Part shown: piece by piece, positions 7,338 to 21,938 of the stretch
Layout: each line of letters opens with the position of its first letter
Position numbering within the stretch: the first letter of the stretch is position 1
Source: Bog-877 sp049518775
GTDB lineage: Bacteria; Chloroflexota; Dormibacteria; Aeolococcales; Bog-877
Assembly: GCA_049518775.1 (NCBI GenBank)
Contig: JBEKRL010000016.1
Span: 1 to 54,877, forward strand
Reading direction: 5' to 3'
DNA: 54,877 bases
The notes under the pieces: generated by a model
Databases searched by the model: none
Seen by the model: only the letters and a program-made list of their open reading frames with translations
What the model was told of the DNA's origin: nothing
Program-made: the position numbers and the translations under genes

Positions 7338-10300
7338 ATGCCCCCTGTTCGTGCTGCCTTGCCTGCCGCGCCCGCACGCCTCAGCTACGGGACGATTCCC
7401 GAGGTGCTGGAGGTGGGAAACCTGATCGACACCCAGCTCAACTCCTTCCGCTGGTTTGTGGAGTCAGGCTTGCGCGAGCTCTTCGATGAGATCAACCCCA
7501 TCACCGACTACACGGGCAAGAACTACGAGCTGCGCTTTCTCGACTACAGCTTCGGTGAGCCCAAGTTCGACCAAGAGGAGTGTCGCAATCGCGACATGAC
7601 CTTTGCCGCGCCCCTGCGGATCATGACCCGGCTCCACATCAAGACGGGGGAGAACGCCGGGGAGATCAAGGAGTCAGAGGTCTATCTGGGCGACTTCCCC
7701 ATGATGACCGAGCAGGGCACCTTCCTGGTCAACGGGACCGAGCGGGTGGTGGTCAGCCAGCTGGTGCGGTCGCCGGGGGTCTACTTCACCGCCGGCCCCG
7801 AGCATCCGGTCACCGGCCGTCCGCTCTACGCGGTCAAGTTCATCCCCAATCGGGGCGCCTGGCTGGAGATCGAGACCTCCAACAAGGACGTGCTCACCGC
7901 CAAGATCGACCGCAAGCGCAAGTTCCAGGCCACCACCCTGATCCGCGCGCTGGGCTATCCCAGTGACGATGACATCCGCCACTTCTTCCGCGACGTGGAA
8001 ACTGACCCTGAGCACCGCTACGTGGACGCCACCCTGGAGAAGGACCCCAGCCACGACGTCAACGAGGCCCTGATCGAGCTGTACCGGAAGATCCGCCCCG
8101 GGGACCCGCCCACGGTCGAGAACGCCCGCAACCTGCTCCAAGCGCTCTTCTTCAACCCCCGCCGCTTCGATCTGGGCAGGGTGGGGCGGTTCAAGCTGGA
8201 CAAGCGGCTCGGCATCCCCGAGGCGGAAGCCCGGCGCCGCGCCGAGGAGCGGGAGCTGCGGGTGCTCGCCCACGAGGACTTCATCAACATCATGCGGCGG
8301 CTGATCCAGCTCAACAACGGTGAGGGCGAGCCTGACGACATCGACCACCTGGGCAACCGCCGGGTCCGAGCGGTGGGGGAGCTGCTCCAGAACCAGTTCC
8401 GCACCGGCCTGCTGCGGATGGAACGGATCATCAAGGAGCGGATGACGATCTGCGATGCCACCACCGTCACCGCAGCCTCGCTGATCAACGCCCGCCCGGT
8501 GGTGGCGGCGATCAAGGAGTTCTTCGGCTCCAGCCAGCTCTCCCAGTTCATGGACCAGACCAACCCGCTCTCGGAGCTGACCCACAAGCGCCGCCTCTCG
8601 GCGCTGGGGCCGGGCGGGCTCTCCCGGGAGCGGGCCGGGATGGTGGTGCGGGACGTCCACCACAGTCACTACGGGCGGATCTGCCCGATCGAGACCCCTG
8701 AGGGCCCCAACATCGGACTGATGGGCTCGCTGGCCACCTTCGCCAGGGTCAACGACTTCGGTTTCATCGAGACCCCGCTCCGGCGGGTCTATCGCCGCCT
8801 CGAGGTGGGCCGCGACCGGGCGCTCCTGGAGGGCCGGCTGCTCGCGGAGGCCGCCGGGGGCGTGGCGGCAGGGACCCGGCTGGGCGCTGCCGCGGTCAAC
8901 GAGCTGGAGCGGGCCGGGGTCGAGGCGGTGGAGGTCGTTCCCTGGGTCAGCTCCGAGATCCAGTTCCTCTCCGCCGACGAGGAGGACAAGTACACCGTCG
9001 CCCAGGCCAACGCGCCCGTCTCGCCGGAGGGGGAGTTCCTGGTCGAGCACACTCCCGCCCGGACTCGGCACACCTTCAAGGACGTGCCGGTGACCGATGT
9101 GGACTGGGTCGACGTCTCCCCCAAGCAGACCGTCTCGGTGGCGACCGCGATGATCCCCTTCCTGGAGCACGACGACGCCAACCGCGCCCTGATGGGCTCC
9201 AACATGCAGCGCCAGGCGGTGCCGCTGATCTCCACCGACTCCCCCGTGGTGGGGACGGGCATGGAGGTCTACGCCGCCAAAGACAGCGGTGAGCTGATCG
9301 TGGCCAAGAGCGCCGGCACCGTGGTGGGTGTCAACGTTCCCCTGCGGGACATCTCCTCAGATTCCGTTCAGATCGTTCGCAGCGGACAGGACAGCGGGCT
9401 GGGCATCCTCTTCAAGCCAGACGGCAAGGGCCCCGAGGTCTGGTATGGGGTCCACAAGTTCGTCCGGAGCAACCAGGGGACCTGCCTCAGCCAGCGGGTG
9501 GTGGTGAACCCGGGGGATCACGTCGAGGCCGGCACAGTGCTGGCGGACGGTCCGTCCACTGACCACGGGGAGCTGGCCCTGGGCCGGAACGTCCTGGTGG
9601 CGTTCATGCCCTGGGAGGGCTACAACTACGAGGACGCCATCCTCATCAGCGAGTCGGTTGTCCGCGAGGACACCTACACCTCGATCCACATCGAGGAGTT
9701 CGAGGTGGAGGTCCGCGAGACCAAGCTCGGGCCCGAGGAGGTGACCCGGGAGCTCCCCAACGTGGCGGAGGAGAGTCTGCGCAACCTGGATGAGCGCGGG
9801 ATCGTCTACATCGGGGCCGAGGTGGCGCCGGGCGACATCCTGGTGGGCAAGACCACGCCCAAGGGAGAGTCCGAGCTCTCCGCTGAGGAGCGGCTGCTGC
9901 GAGCCATCTTCGGGGAGAAGGCCAAGGAGGTCCGGGACAGCTCGCTCCGGGTGCCCCATGGCGAGCGCGGCGTGGTGGTCGACGTGAAGCAGTTCAGTCG
10001 GTCCAACCGGGACGAGCTCCCCGCCGGGGTGAACGAGCTGATCCGGATCCACGTGGCCCAGAAGCGCAAGATCAGCCAGGGCGACAAGATGGCCGGCCGC
10101 CACGGCAACAAGGGGGTGGTCGCCAGGATCCTGCCCATCGAGGACCTGCCCTTCCTTCCCGACGGCACCCCGGTGGAGATCGTGCTCAACCCTCTGGGGG
10201 TCCCCAGCCGGATGAATCTGGGCCAGGTCCTGGAGACCCACCTGGGCTGGGCCGCTGCCGCCCTTGGCATCAAGGTCGCGACCCCGGTCTTCGACGGGGC

Positions 10301-10868
10301 TTCCGAGTCCCAGATCGAGGACGAGCTGGAGCGGGCGGGACTGCCGCGCAGCGGCAAGGTGATGCTCCGCGACGGCCGGTCCGGCGAGGCCTTCGACCAG
10401 CCGATCACGGTGGGGATCATCTACATGATGAAGCTGGCCCATCTGGTCGAGGACAAGATCCACGCCCGGAGCACCGGCCCCTACAGCCTGGTCACCCAGC
10501 AGCCGCTGGGGGGCAAAGCCCAGTTCGGCGGGCAGCGCTTCGGAGAGATGGAGGTTTGGGCCCTGGAAGCCTACGGGGCCAGCCACATCCTCCAGGAGAT
10601 CCTGACCATCAAGTCGGACGACATCGTGGGCCGGGTCAAGGCCTATGAGGCGATCGTCAAGGGAGACAACACTCTCGACGCTGGCATTCCCGAGTCGTTC
10701 CGGGTCTTGGTCAAGGAGCTCGAAGGGCTCGCCCTCGGAGTGGAGATCATGTCCGAGAACGAGGAGCAGATCGTGTTCACGGAGGATGACATGCCCGACA
10801 TGCCATTGGGCCTGGGAATCAACCTGGAGCGCGACGAGCGTGACGATGCCGAGGACACCGGCAGGTAA
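7338..10868 (+). CDS. rpoB: DNA-directed RNA polymerase subunit beta
   Basis: This is the catalytic beta subunit (1176 residues), close to the length in actinobacteria and chloroflexi and without the long insertions of the enterobacterial protein. The rifampicin region (about residues 394-430) reads GSSQLSQFMDQTNPLSEL then THKRRLSALGPGG, with the residues usually changed in resistant mutants (D516, H526, S531 by E. coli numbering) in the wild-type state. The lobe and flap regions, PIETPEGPNIGLM, and the C-terminal GGKAQFGGQRFGEMEVWALE are intact. ATG 7338 is preceded by TGGAGA. The acidic tail is typical. rpoC follows after 88 bases. Confidence 0.98.
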   Translation: MPPVRAALPAAPARLSYGTIPEVLEVGNLIDTQLNSFRWFVESGLRELFDEINPITDYTGKNYELRFLDYSFGEPKFDQEECRNRDMTFAAPLRIMTRLHIKTGENAGEIKESEVYLGDFPMMTEQGTFLVNGTERVVVSQLVRSPGVYFTAGPEHPVTGRPLYAVKFIPNRGAWLEIETSNKDVLTAKIDRKRKFQATTLIRALGYPSDDDIRHFFRDVETDPEHRYVDATLEKDPSHDVNEALIELYRKIRPGDPPTVENARNLLQALFFNPRRFDLGRVGRFKLDKRLGIPEAEARRRAEERELRVLAHEDFINIMRRLIQLNNGEGEPDDIDHLGNRRVRAVGELLQNQFRTGLLRMERIIKERMTICDATTVTAASLINARPVVAAIKEFFGSSQLSQFMDQTNPLSELTHKRRLSALGPGGLSRERAGMVVRDVHHSHYGRICPIETPEGPNIGLMGSLATFARVNDFGFIETPLRRVYRRLEVGRDRALLEGRLLAEAAGGVAAGTRLGAAAVNELERAGVEAVEVVPWVSSEIQFLSADEEDKYTVAQANAPVSPEGEFLVEHTPARTRHTFKDVPVTDVDWVDVSPKQTVSVATAMIPFLEHDDANRALMGSNMQRQAVPLISTDSPVVGTGMEVYAAKDSGELIVAKSAGTVVGVNVPLRDISSDSVQIVRSGQDSGLGILFKPDGKGPEVWYGVHKFVRSNQGTCLSQRVVVNPGDHVEAGTVLADGPSTDHGELALGRNVLVAFMPWEGYNYEDAILISESVVREDTYTSIHIEEFEVEVRETKLGPEEVTRELPNVAEESLRNLDERGIVYIGAEVAPGDILVGKTTPKGESELSAEERLLRAIFGEKAKEVRDSSLRVPHGERGVVVDVKQFSRSNRDELPAGVNELIRIHVAQKRKISQGDKMAGRHGNKGVVARILPIEDLPFLPDGTPVEIVLNPLGVPSRMNLGQVLETHLGWAAAALGIKVATPVFDGASESQIEDELERAGLPRSGKVMLRDGRSGEAFDQPITVGIIYMMKLAHLVEDKIHARSTGPYSLVTQQPLGGKAQFGGQRFGEMEVWALEAYGASHILQEILTIKSDDIVGRVKAYEAIVKGDNTLDAGIPESFRVLVKELEGLALGVEIMSENEEQIVFTEDDMPDMPLGLGINLERDERDDAEDTGR

Positions 10869-10956
10869 GTGATCGCCAGCTCGACCTTCTCACCGGGGCC
10901 AGGACGGGTCCCCCGACCGACCCTCACCAACCGATTCGCCAGGAGGCGGACAAGCA

Positions 10957-15324
<4,368 letters not shown>

Positions 15325-15705
15325 GCGAAAGCCGGCCCCCGAACCGGCCTGGCGGGACGCGCTGTCTCGGCCCGGCCGGCTCGGGCCCGGCTTCGGCGTG
15401 GTCCCTGCCCGCGAACAGGGTTCGTGAGCCGTCCTGGCGAGGTCGCCGGTCCGGACCCGCGAGCTGTTCCAGGAACCTGGAGCGCTGGGTCGCACCGCTG
15501 CGGGCCGTTTCTGCTGAACTCGCAGCGCCTGGTCGCAGGTGAGAGCGCCCGCGGAGCACGCCATGGAGGCGGAGGTGGCCCCGGTCTCTCCATTTGTGCG
15601 ATCGCGGAGTGGGCCCAGGCCGAACCGGTCCAGTCCTCGCTGGGCCACGCCGGAGGGGCTCCCTCGCCCGCTGCGGGGAGGGCCGGCCGGGAGAACGGGC
15701 CGAGT
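15325..15705. other. Intergenic region between rpoC and the rpsL promoter
   Basis: No gene is supported here. Just after rpoC, GCCGG (15331-15335) and CCGGC (15344-15348) can form a weak hairpin without a T run. At 15466-15480 two interlocking palindromes occur, GTTCC-A-GGAAC and CCAGG-AA-CCTGG, which could be an operator or chance. The rpsL promoter begins at the right-hand end. Some bacteria carry a ribosomal L7Ae-family gene at this place; none is present. Confidence 0.5.
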
Positions 15706-15734
15706 TTGACAGTGCCGTGCTCCGACGATAGACT
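15706..15734 (+). promoter_or_regulatory. Strong SigA-type promoter for the rpsL-rpsG-fusA-tuf (str) operon
   Basis: TTGACA at 15706-15711 matches the -35 consensus exactly, and TAGACT at 15729-15734 is 17 bases downstream. The transcript should begin near 15741. The predicted 5' leader carries GGAGGG (15751-15756), which is too far from the supported rpsL starts to act as their ribosome binding site. Confidence 0.85.
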
Positions 15735-15821
15735 TAGCAGTTGCGTCTCCGGAGGGACGTTTGCTTATCCGCGCTTGGCCATCACCCCGGAATGGCCAAT
15801 GTTCTCAAGGTCAATTTCAAC

Positions 15822-16208
15822 TTGCCCACCATCCAGCAGCTGGTCCGGAAGGGTCGCCAGCCGGTGACCAAGAAGACCAAGTCGCCGGCGCTCAAGGGGT
15901 CGCCCCAGCGTCGCGGCGTCTGCGTTCGCGTCTTCACCACCACTCCCAAGAAGCCGAACTCAGCGCTGCGCAAGGTGGCCAGGGTGAGGCTGACCACCAA
16001 GGCCGAGGTCACCGCGTACATCCCGGGGATCGGCCACAACCTCCAGGAGCACTCGGTGGTGCTGGTGCGGGGCGGCCGGGTGAAGGACCTCCCCGGCGTC
16101 CGGTACCACATAGTCAGGGGTGCCCTGGACACGGCCGGCACCAAGGCTCGCAAGCAGGCGCGGAGCAAGTACGGGGCCAAGCGCGAGAAGCAGGGCCGGG
16201 CCTCCTGA
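15822..16208 (+). CDS. rpsL: 30S ribosomal protein uS12
   Basis: uS12 sits at the decoding centre and is the classical streptomycin-resistance locus. The core is fully conserved: PTIQQLVRKGR at the start, TTTPKKPNSALRKVARVRLT, and LVRGGRVKDLPGVRYH, with both lysines usually altered in streptomycin-resistant mutants present. Start choice: TTG 15822 coincides with the family's initiator before PTIQQ and gives 128 residues. ATG 15792 would add ten residues, MANVLKVNFN, not seen in the family, and TTG 15741 would add 27. None has an ideal ribosome binding site, so the start is uncertain. The gene ends one base before rpsG. Confidence 0.93.
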   Translation: MPTIQQLVRKGRQPVTKKTKSPALKGSPQRRGVCVRVFTTTPKKPNSALRKVARVRLTTKAEVTAYIPGIGHNLQEHSVVLVRGGRVKDLPGVRYHIVRGALDTAGTKARKQARSKYGAKREKQGRAS

Positions 16209-16209
16209 G

Positions 16210-16680
16210 ATGCCCCGCCGTCAGCGGGTCTCCCGCCGCGTCATCGTCGCCGACCCCCAGTTCCACAGTGAGGGGCTGGCCAAGTTCATCAACTCGGTGA
16301 TGCTCAACGGCAAGCGTGCCACCGCCGAGCGCATCGTCTACGACGCCCTGGGACGGATCTCCAAGAGCCAGCGCCGGGAGCCGCTCGAGGTCTTCGATCA
16401 GGCCATGCGGAACGCCACCCCAATCATCGAGGTCAAGCCCAAGCGCGTGGGTGGCGCCACCTACCAGGTTCCGGTGGAGATCCGCCACGACCGCCGGTTG
16501 GCCCTGGCCCGGCGCTGGATCATCCGCAGCGCCAGGCAGCGGCACGGCCGGAGCATGGCCGACCGGCTGGCGGCCGAGCTGATGGATGCCAGCAACGGCA
16601 TGGGCCAGGCGGTCAAGCGCAAGGAAGATACCCACAAGATGGCCGAGTCGAACCGGGCCTTCTCCCACTTCAGGTACTGA
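16210..16680 (+). CDS. rpsG: 30S ribosomal protein uS7
   Basis: uS7 organises the 3' major domain of 16S rRNA at the E site, and in many bacteria it represses the str operon. The product is 156 residues, the normal length, and begins MPRRQRVSRRVI. It contains LAKFINSVMLNGKR, PKRVGGATYQVPVEIR and the C-terminal AFSHFRY. ATG 16210 lies one base after the rpsL stop, indicating translational coupling. fusA follows after 11 bases. Confidence 0.97.
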   Translation: MPRRQRVSRRVIVADPQFHSEGLAKFINSVMLNGKRATAERIVYDALGRISKSQRREPLEVFDQAMRNATPIIEVKPKRVGGATYQVPVEIRHDRRLALARRWIIRSARQRHGRSMADRLAAELMDASNGMGQAVKRKEDTHKMAESNRAFSHFRY

Positions 16681-16691
16681 GGCTGGCTGAC

Positions 16692-18809
16692 ATGAGCACT
16701 CAGACCACGGTCGCGCCCAGAGGAGCTGGCCCCAAGGGCCGGTGGGTGCCGCTGGCCAACGTCCGGAACATCGGGATCATGGCCCACATCGATGCCGGCA
16801 AGACCACCACCACTGAGCGCGTGCTGTTCTACACCGGGCGGATTCACAAGATGGGTGAGGTTCACGACGGCGCCGCCACCATGGACTGGATGGTGCAGGA
16901 GCAAGAGCGCGGGATCACGATCACTTCCGCCGCCACTGCTGCCGAGTGGCAGGGGCACCAGATCAACATCATCGACACGCCCGGCCACGTGGACTTCACC
17001 GTCGAGGTGGAGCGCAGCCTCCGGGTCCTGGACGGGGCGATCGCGGTCTTCGATGCGGTCAGTGGGGTGGAGCCCCAGTCGGAGACGGTCTGGCATCAGG
17101 CCGACCGCTATGACGTTCCCCGGATCTGCTTCATCAACAAGATGGACCGGGTGGGAGCCGACTTCGACGCCGCCGTCGGTTCCATCAAAGAGCGCTTAGG
17201 GGCACGGGCGGTCCCGGTCCAGCTTCCGATCGGGGAGGAGGCCGGCTTCCAGGGGGCGATCGACCTCATTCGGGAACGGGCCATCGTCTACACCGACGAC
17301 CTGGGGACCTCGTTCACCGACACCGAGATGCCGGAGTCGCTGAGAGAGGCCGTGCGGACCGCCCGCCAGGAGCTGATAGAGGTGGCCGCGGAGTTCGACG
17401 ACGACCTGATGCAGGCCTACCTCGACGACCGGCCGGTCGACCCCGATCGGCTCAGTCGGGCCCTGCGCCGGGGGACGGTCGCCGCCGAGGTGTTTCCGGT
17501 CTTCTGTGGCGCCGCGCTGCGCAACCGCGGGGTCCAGCCGCTCCTTGACGGGGTGGTGGAGTTCCTCCCCAGCCCGCTGGACCGGCCCCCGATCACCGGC
17601 ATCAACCCTCGCACCGGCGAGCAGGTGGTGCGGCAGGCGTCGGCGGCGAGTCCGCTCTCGGCGCTGGCCTTCAAGATCATGACCGACCCCTACGTCGGCA
17701 AGCTCACCTTCTTCCGGGTCTACAGCGGCACCCTCAAGTCGGGCAGCTACGTGTTCAATGCCAGCAAGGGCGAGAAGGAGCGCGTCGGTCGGATCCTGAA
17801 GATGCACGCCAACCGCAGGGAGGAGGTCGAGCAGGTGGTGGCGGGTGACATCGCAGCCGCCATCGGGCTCCACCACACCTCGACGGGGGACACCCTGAGC
17901 GACGAGGCCAACCCGATAGTGCTGGAGTCCATCACCTTCCCCGAGCCCGTGATCAGCGTTGCCATCGAACCCAAGACCAAGGCTGAGCAGGACAAGCTGG
18001 CGGTGGCCCTGCAGAAGCTGGCCGAGGAGGACCCCACCTTCCAGGTGAGGACGGATGCCGAGACCGGTCAGAACCTGATCTCGGGAATGGGGGAGCTCCA
18101 CCTTGAGGTCTTCGTCGACCGGGTGCTGCGGGAGTTCAAGGTGGACGCCAACGTCGGCAAGCCCCAGGTGGCCTACCGGGAGACGGTCCGAAAGCAGGCC
18201 AAGGGCACGGGGCGCTTCGTGCGCCAGACCGGTGGCCACGGCCAGTACGGCCATTGCGAGCTGATCGTCGAGCCCAACGAGACCGGCAAGGGCTTCGAAT
18301 TCATAAACAAGATCGTGGGCGGGACCATTCCCCGGGAGTACATCGCCCCGGTCGAGAAGGGCTGCATCGACGCCCTCCAGGCCGGGGTGGTCGCGGGCTA
18401 CCCGGTGGTCGATGTGAAGGCGACCCTGTACGACGGTTCCTATCACGATGTCGACTCCTCGGAGCAGGCGTTCCAGATCGCGGGCTCAATGGGCATGAAG
18501 GACGGTCTGCGCAAGGCCTCACCGGTTCTGCTGGAGCCGATCATGAAGGTCGACGTGGCCGTTCCCGAGGCCAACCTGGGCGATATCATCGGGGACCTCG
18601 CTTCCCGGCGGGGGCACACCCTGGGCATGGAGAGCCGGCGCGCCGCGCAGATCGTGCATGCCGAGGTCCCTCTGGGAAACATGTTCGGATACGCGACCCA
18701 GCTGCGCAGCATGACCCAGGGACGGGCCAGCTACACGATGGAGTTCGGCCACTATCAGGAATTGCCGCGGAACCTGGCCGAGGAGATCACGGCCAAGCGG
18801 AAGAGTTGA
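16692..18809 (+). CDS. fusA: Elongation factor G
   Basis: EF-G is the GTPase that drives ribosomal translocation and, with RRF, ribosome recycling. The 705-residue protein has the G domain motifs AHIDAGKTTTTER (G1), the switch region RGITITSAAT, DTPGHVDF (G3) and NKMDR (G4). Domains II to V follow, including GMGELHLEV and the domain IV segment VRQTGGHGQYGH. ATG 16692 begins a short N-terminal extension of about 20 residues before NVRNIGIMAHID. The gene lies between rpsG and tuf, in the normal str order. Confidence 0.98.
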   Translation: MSTQTTVAPRGAGPKGRWVPLANVRNIGIMAHIDAGKTTTTERVLFYTGRIHKMGEVHDGAATMDWMVQEQERGITITSAATAAEWQGHQINIIDTPGHVDFTVEVERSLRVLDGAIAVFDAVSGVEPQSETVWHQADRYDVPRICFINKMDRVGADFDAAVGSIKERLGARAVPVQLPIGEEAGFQGAIDLIRERAIVYTDDLGTSFTDTEMPESLREAVRTARQELIEVAAEFDDDLMQAYLDDRPVDPDRLSRALRRGTVAAEVFPVFCGAALRNRGVQPLLDGVVEFLPSPLDRPPITGINPRTGEQVVRQASAASPLSALAFKIMTDPYVGKLTFFRVYSGTLKSGSYVFNASKGEKERVGRILKMHANRREEVEQVVAGDIAAAIGLHHTSTGDTLSDEANPIVLESITFPEPVISVAIEPKTKAEQDKLAVALQKLAEEDPTFQVRTDAETGQNLISGMGELHLEVFVDRVLREFKVDANVGKPQVAYRETVRKQAKGTGRFVRQTGGHGQYGHCELIVEPNETGKGFEFINKIVGGTIPREYIAPVEKGCIDALQAGVVAGYPVVDVKATLYDGSYHDVDSSEQAFQIAGSMGMKDGLRKASPVLLEPIMKVDVAVPEANLGDIIGDLASRRGHTLGMESRRAAQIVHAEVPLGNMFGYATQLRSMTQGRASYTMEFGHYQELPRNLAEEITAKRKS

Positions 18810-18857
18810 TCAGCCATCAGCCGGGTGCGGAGCGCCACACTCTAAGGGCAGGAAGGA

Positions 18858-20042
<1,185 letters not shown>

Positions 20043-20071
20043 CCGCAGTTCTCAGGAGCCCCAGCAAGCAG

Positions 20072-20377
20072 ATGGCGCAGCGAATCCGGATCAGGCTCAA
20101 GGCCTATGACCATCGCGTCCTGGACCAGGCCGCCGCTCGCATCGTCGACACGGCGACTCGGAATCAGGCGCGGGTGGTGGGTCCGGTGCCCATGCCCACT
20201 GAGATCAACAAGTACACCGTGATCAGGGGCCCCTTCATCGACAAGGACTCACGCGAGCAGTTCGAGATGCGCACCCACAAGCGGATCGTCGATATCCTCG
20301 ACCCTAATCCAAAGGTCGTCGACGCGCTCATGCATCTCAACCTGCCCAGCGGGGTCAACATCGAGATCAAGCTCTGA
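20072..20377 (+). CDS. rpsJ: 30S ribosomal protein uS10 (NusE)
   Basis: uS10 is a ribosomal protein and also the NusE transcription factor that binds NusG. The 101-residue product begins AQRIRIRLKAYDHRVLDQAA and contains GPVPMPTEINKYTVIRGP and the C-terminal LPSGVNIEIKL. It opens the S10 operon. Its stop codon shares one base with the rplC start. Confidence 0.97.
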   Translation: MAQRIRIRLKAYDHRVLDQAAARIVDTATRNQARVVGPVPMPTEINKYTVIRGPFIDKDSREQFEMRTHKRIVDILDPNPKVVDALMHLNLPSGVNIEIKL

Positions 20378-21018
20378 TGCCGTGCTCGCTGCTGGCGCGC
20401 AAGCTGGGGATGACCCAGATCTTCGCTGATGATGGTCGCTGCTTCGCGGTGACCGTGCTCGAGGCCGGACCCTGCCCGGTGGTCCAGGTCAAGCGCCAGT
20501 CCAAGGACGGATACGATGCCGTCCAGATCGGGTTCAGGGCCGAGCGCAAGCGGGTCTCCAAGCCGATTCGCGGCCACTATGAGGCCGCCGACCTGGAGCC
20601 CCATCGCCACGCCGCTGAGGTGAGGGACCTGGGTGAGGTCACGGTGGGTCAGGTGCTCACCGTGGAAGGCTTTGAGCAGGGTGGCCTGGTCGACGTGGCC
20701 GGGGTCAGCAAGGGCAAGGGCTTCGCCGGGCAGCACAAGCGCCACCACTTCGGCAGAGGCCCGGTGACCCATGGCAGCCACAACATCCGTCAACCCGGTT
20801 CGGTGGGGTCGGTCGATGCCGCCCGGACCTGGCGGGGGCTCAAGATGGCGGGCCACATGGGGTCGGCCCGGTGCACCGTCCGGCGCCTGGAGGTGCTGCG
20901 GGTTGATCCCGAGCGCAACCTGCTCCTGCTCAAGGGGGCGGTCCCGGGCGGCAAGGATGGCTTGCTGATGGTGACGGAGTCCGTGCCCCGGACCCGTAAG
21001 GCGCGGGGGCAGCGCTGA
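20377..21018 (+). CDS. rplC: 50S ribosomal protein uL3
   Basis: uL3 nucleates 50S assembly and reaches the peptidyl transferase centre. The 213-residue product begins with a short variant of the family start (LLARKLGMTQIFADDG). It carries the conserved loop GKGFAGQHKRHHFGRGPVTH, which includes the glutamine often methylated in L3, and PGSVG. ATG 20377 overlaps the rpsJ stop (TGATG), and the gene ends overlapping the rplD start in the same way. Confidence 0.96.
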   Translation: MPCSLLARKLGMTQIFADDGRCFAVTVLEAGPCPVVQVKRQSKDGYDAVQIGFRAERKRVSKPIRGHYEAADLEPHRHAAEVRDLGEVTVGQVLTVEGFEQGGLVDVAGVSKGKGFAGQHKRHHFGRGPVTHGSHNIRQPGSVGSVDAARTWRGLKMAGHMGSARCTVRRLEVLRVDPERNLLLLKGAVPGGKDGLLMVTESVPRTRKARGQR

Positions 21019-21638
21019 TGGCGACGGCGGTGCTCCGGAGCGAGGAGGGAGCTGAGGCGGGCAGCTTGGAGCTGCCGGCAGCCTTCGGCTCCGAGGTCCA
21101 CGCCACCGTGCTGCACCAGGCCCTGCTGCGGCAGCTGGCCGGTGCCCGGCAGGGCACCCACGACACCAAGACCCGCGGCGAGGTCAGTGGCGGCGGCCGC
21201 AAGCCCTACCGCCAGAAGGGGACGGGACGGGCGCGCCAGGGATCGATCCGGGCACCTCAGTGGCGCGGAGGAGGCACCGTCTTCGGGCCCACGCCGCGCG
21301 ACCACGGGCAGGCTATGCCGCGAAGGCAGCGACGTCTGGCGCTGCGGTCGGCCCTCTCCGCCCGGGCCGCCGACGGGGTCATCCAGGTGGTCGGTGAACT
21401 CGAGTATGCGGAGCCCAAGACCAGTCGGCTGGCCACCTTTCTGGACAAGGCCGAGGCCGGCCGCCGGGTTCTGCTGGTGCTGGCGGAGCACTCCGACAAC
21501 GTCGAGCTTTCCGCCCGTAACATTCCCCAGTTGCGCCTGGTGCTGGCCAGCAATCTCAACGTCCGCGACGTGCTCAGCGCCGAGACGATCATCTTCACCC
21601 GGGCTGCCGTCGCGGCGGTCGAGGAGCATCTGGGTTGA
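21018..21638 (+). CDS. rplD: 50S ribosomal protein uL4
   Basis: uL4 lines the exit tunnel with L22, and in gamma-proteobacteria it represses the S10 operon. The product is 206 residues and contains RQGTHDTKTRGEVSGGGRKPYRQKGTGRARQGS (split by the tunnel loop), WRGGGTVFGPTPRDH and a C-terminal Rossmann-like half. ATG 21018 overlaps the rplC stop. The last bases overlap the TTG start of rplW. Confidence 0.96.
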   Translation: MATAVLRSEEGAEAGSLELPAAFGSEVHATVLHQALLRQLAGARQGTHDTKTRGEVSGGGRKPYRQKGTGRARQGSIRAPQWRGGGTVFGPTPRDHGQAMPRRQRRLALRSALSARAADGVIQVVGELEYAEPKTSRLATFLDKAEAGRRVLLVLAEHSDNVELSARNIPQLRLVLASNLNVRDVLSAETIIFTRAAVAAVEEHLG

Positions 21639-21937
21639 AGGATCCTTCCCGGGTTCTGATCCGGCCGGTGATCAGTGAGAAGTCCTATGCCGGCATGGCC
21701 CATCAGCGCTACGTCTTCAAGGTCGCCCCGGATGCCAACAAGCTGGAGATTCAGGCCGCGGTCGAGGCCGCCTTCAAGGTCAAGGCGGTCTCGGTCAACG
21801 TGATGAACGTCAAGGGCAAGGTGCGCACCCGAATGCGTCGGGGCGGTCGCATCGTGGGCCGGAGCCGGGACTGGAAGAAGGCCGTGGTGACGCTCCGGGC
21901 CGGGGAGACCATAGCCAACCTCTTCGAGGGGGTCTGA
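21635..21937 (+). CDS. rplW: 50S ribosomal protein uL23
   Basis: uL23 surrounds the tunnel exit and docks trigger factor and SRP. The 100-residue protein reads LIRPVISEKSYAGMAHQRYV at the start and VNVMNVKGKVRTRM in the loop. TTG 21635 is used because it overlaps the rplD stop (TTGA) and gives the family's N-terminus; no ATG or GTG suits. rplB begins two bases after the stop. Confidence 0.95.
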   Translation: MKDPSRVLIRPVISEKSYAGMAHQRYVFKVAPDANKLEIQAAVEAAFKVKAVSVNVMNVKGKVRTRMRRGGRIVGRSRDWKKAVVTLRAGETIANLFEGV

Positions 21938-21938
21938 G

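Noticed and set aside
15761..16300. A 179-codon frame overlapping rpsL, preceded by GGAGGG
   Set aside because: The product is Gly/Pro/Arg/Gln-rich without motifs and covers rpsL and part of rpsG in another frame. Only the misplaced ribosome binding site is of interest and is reported.
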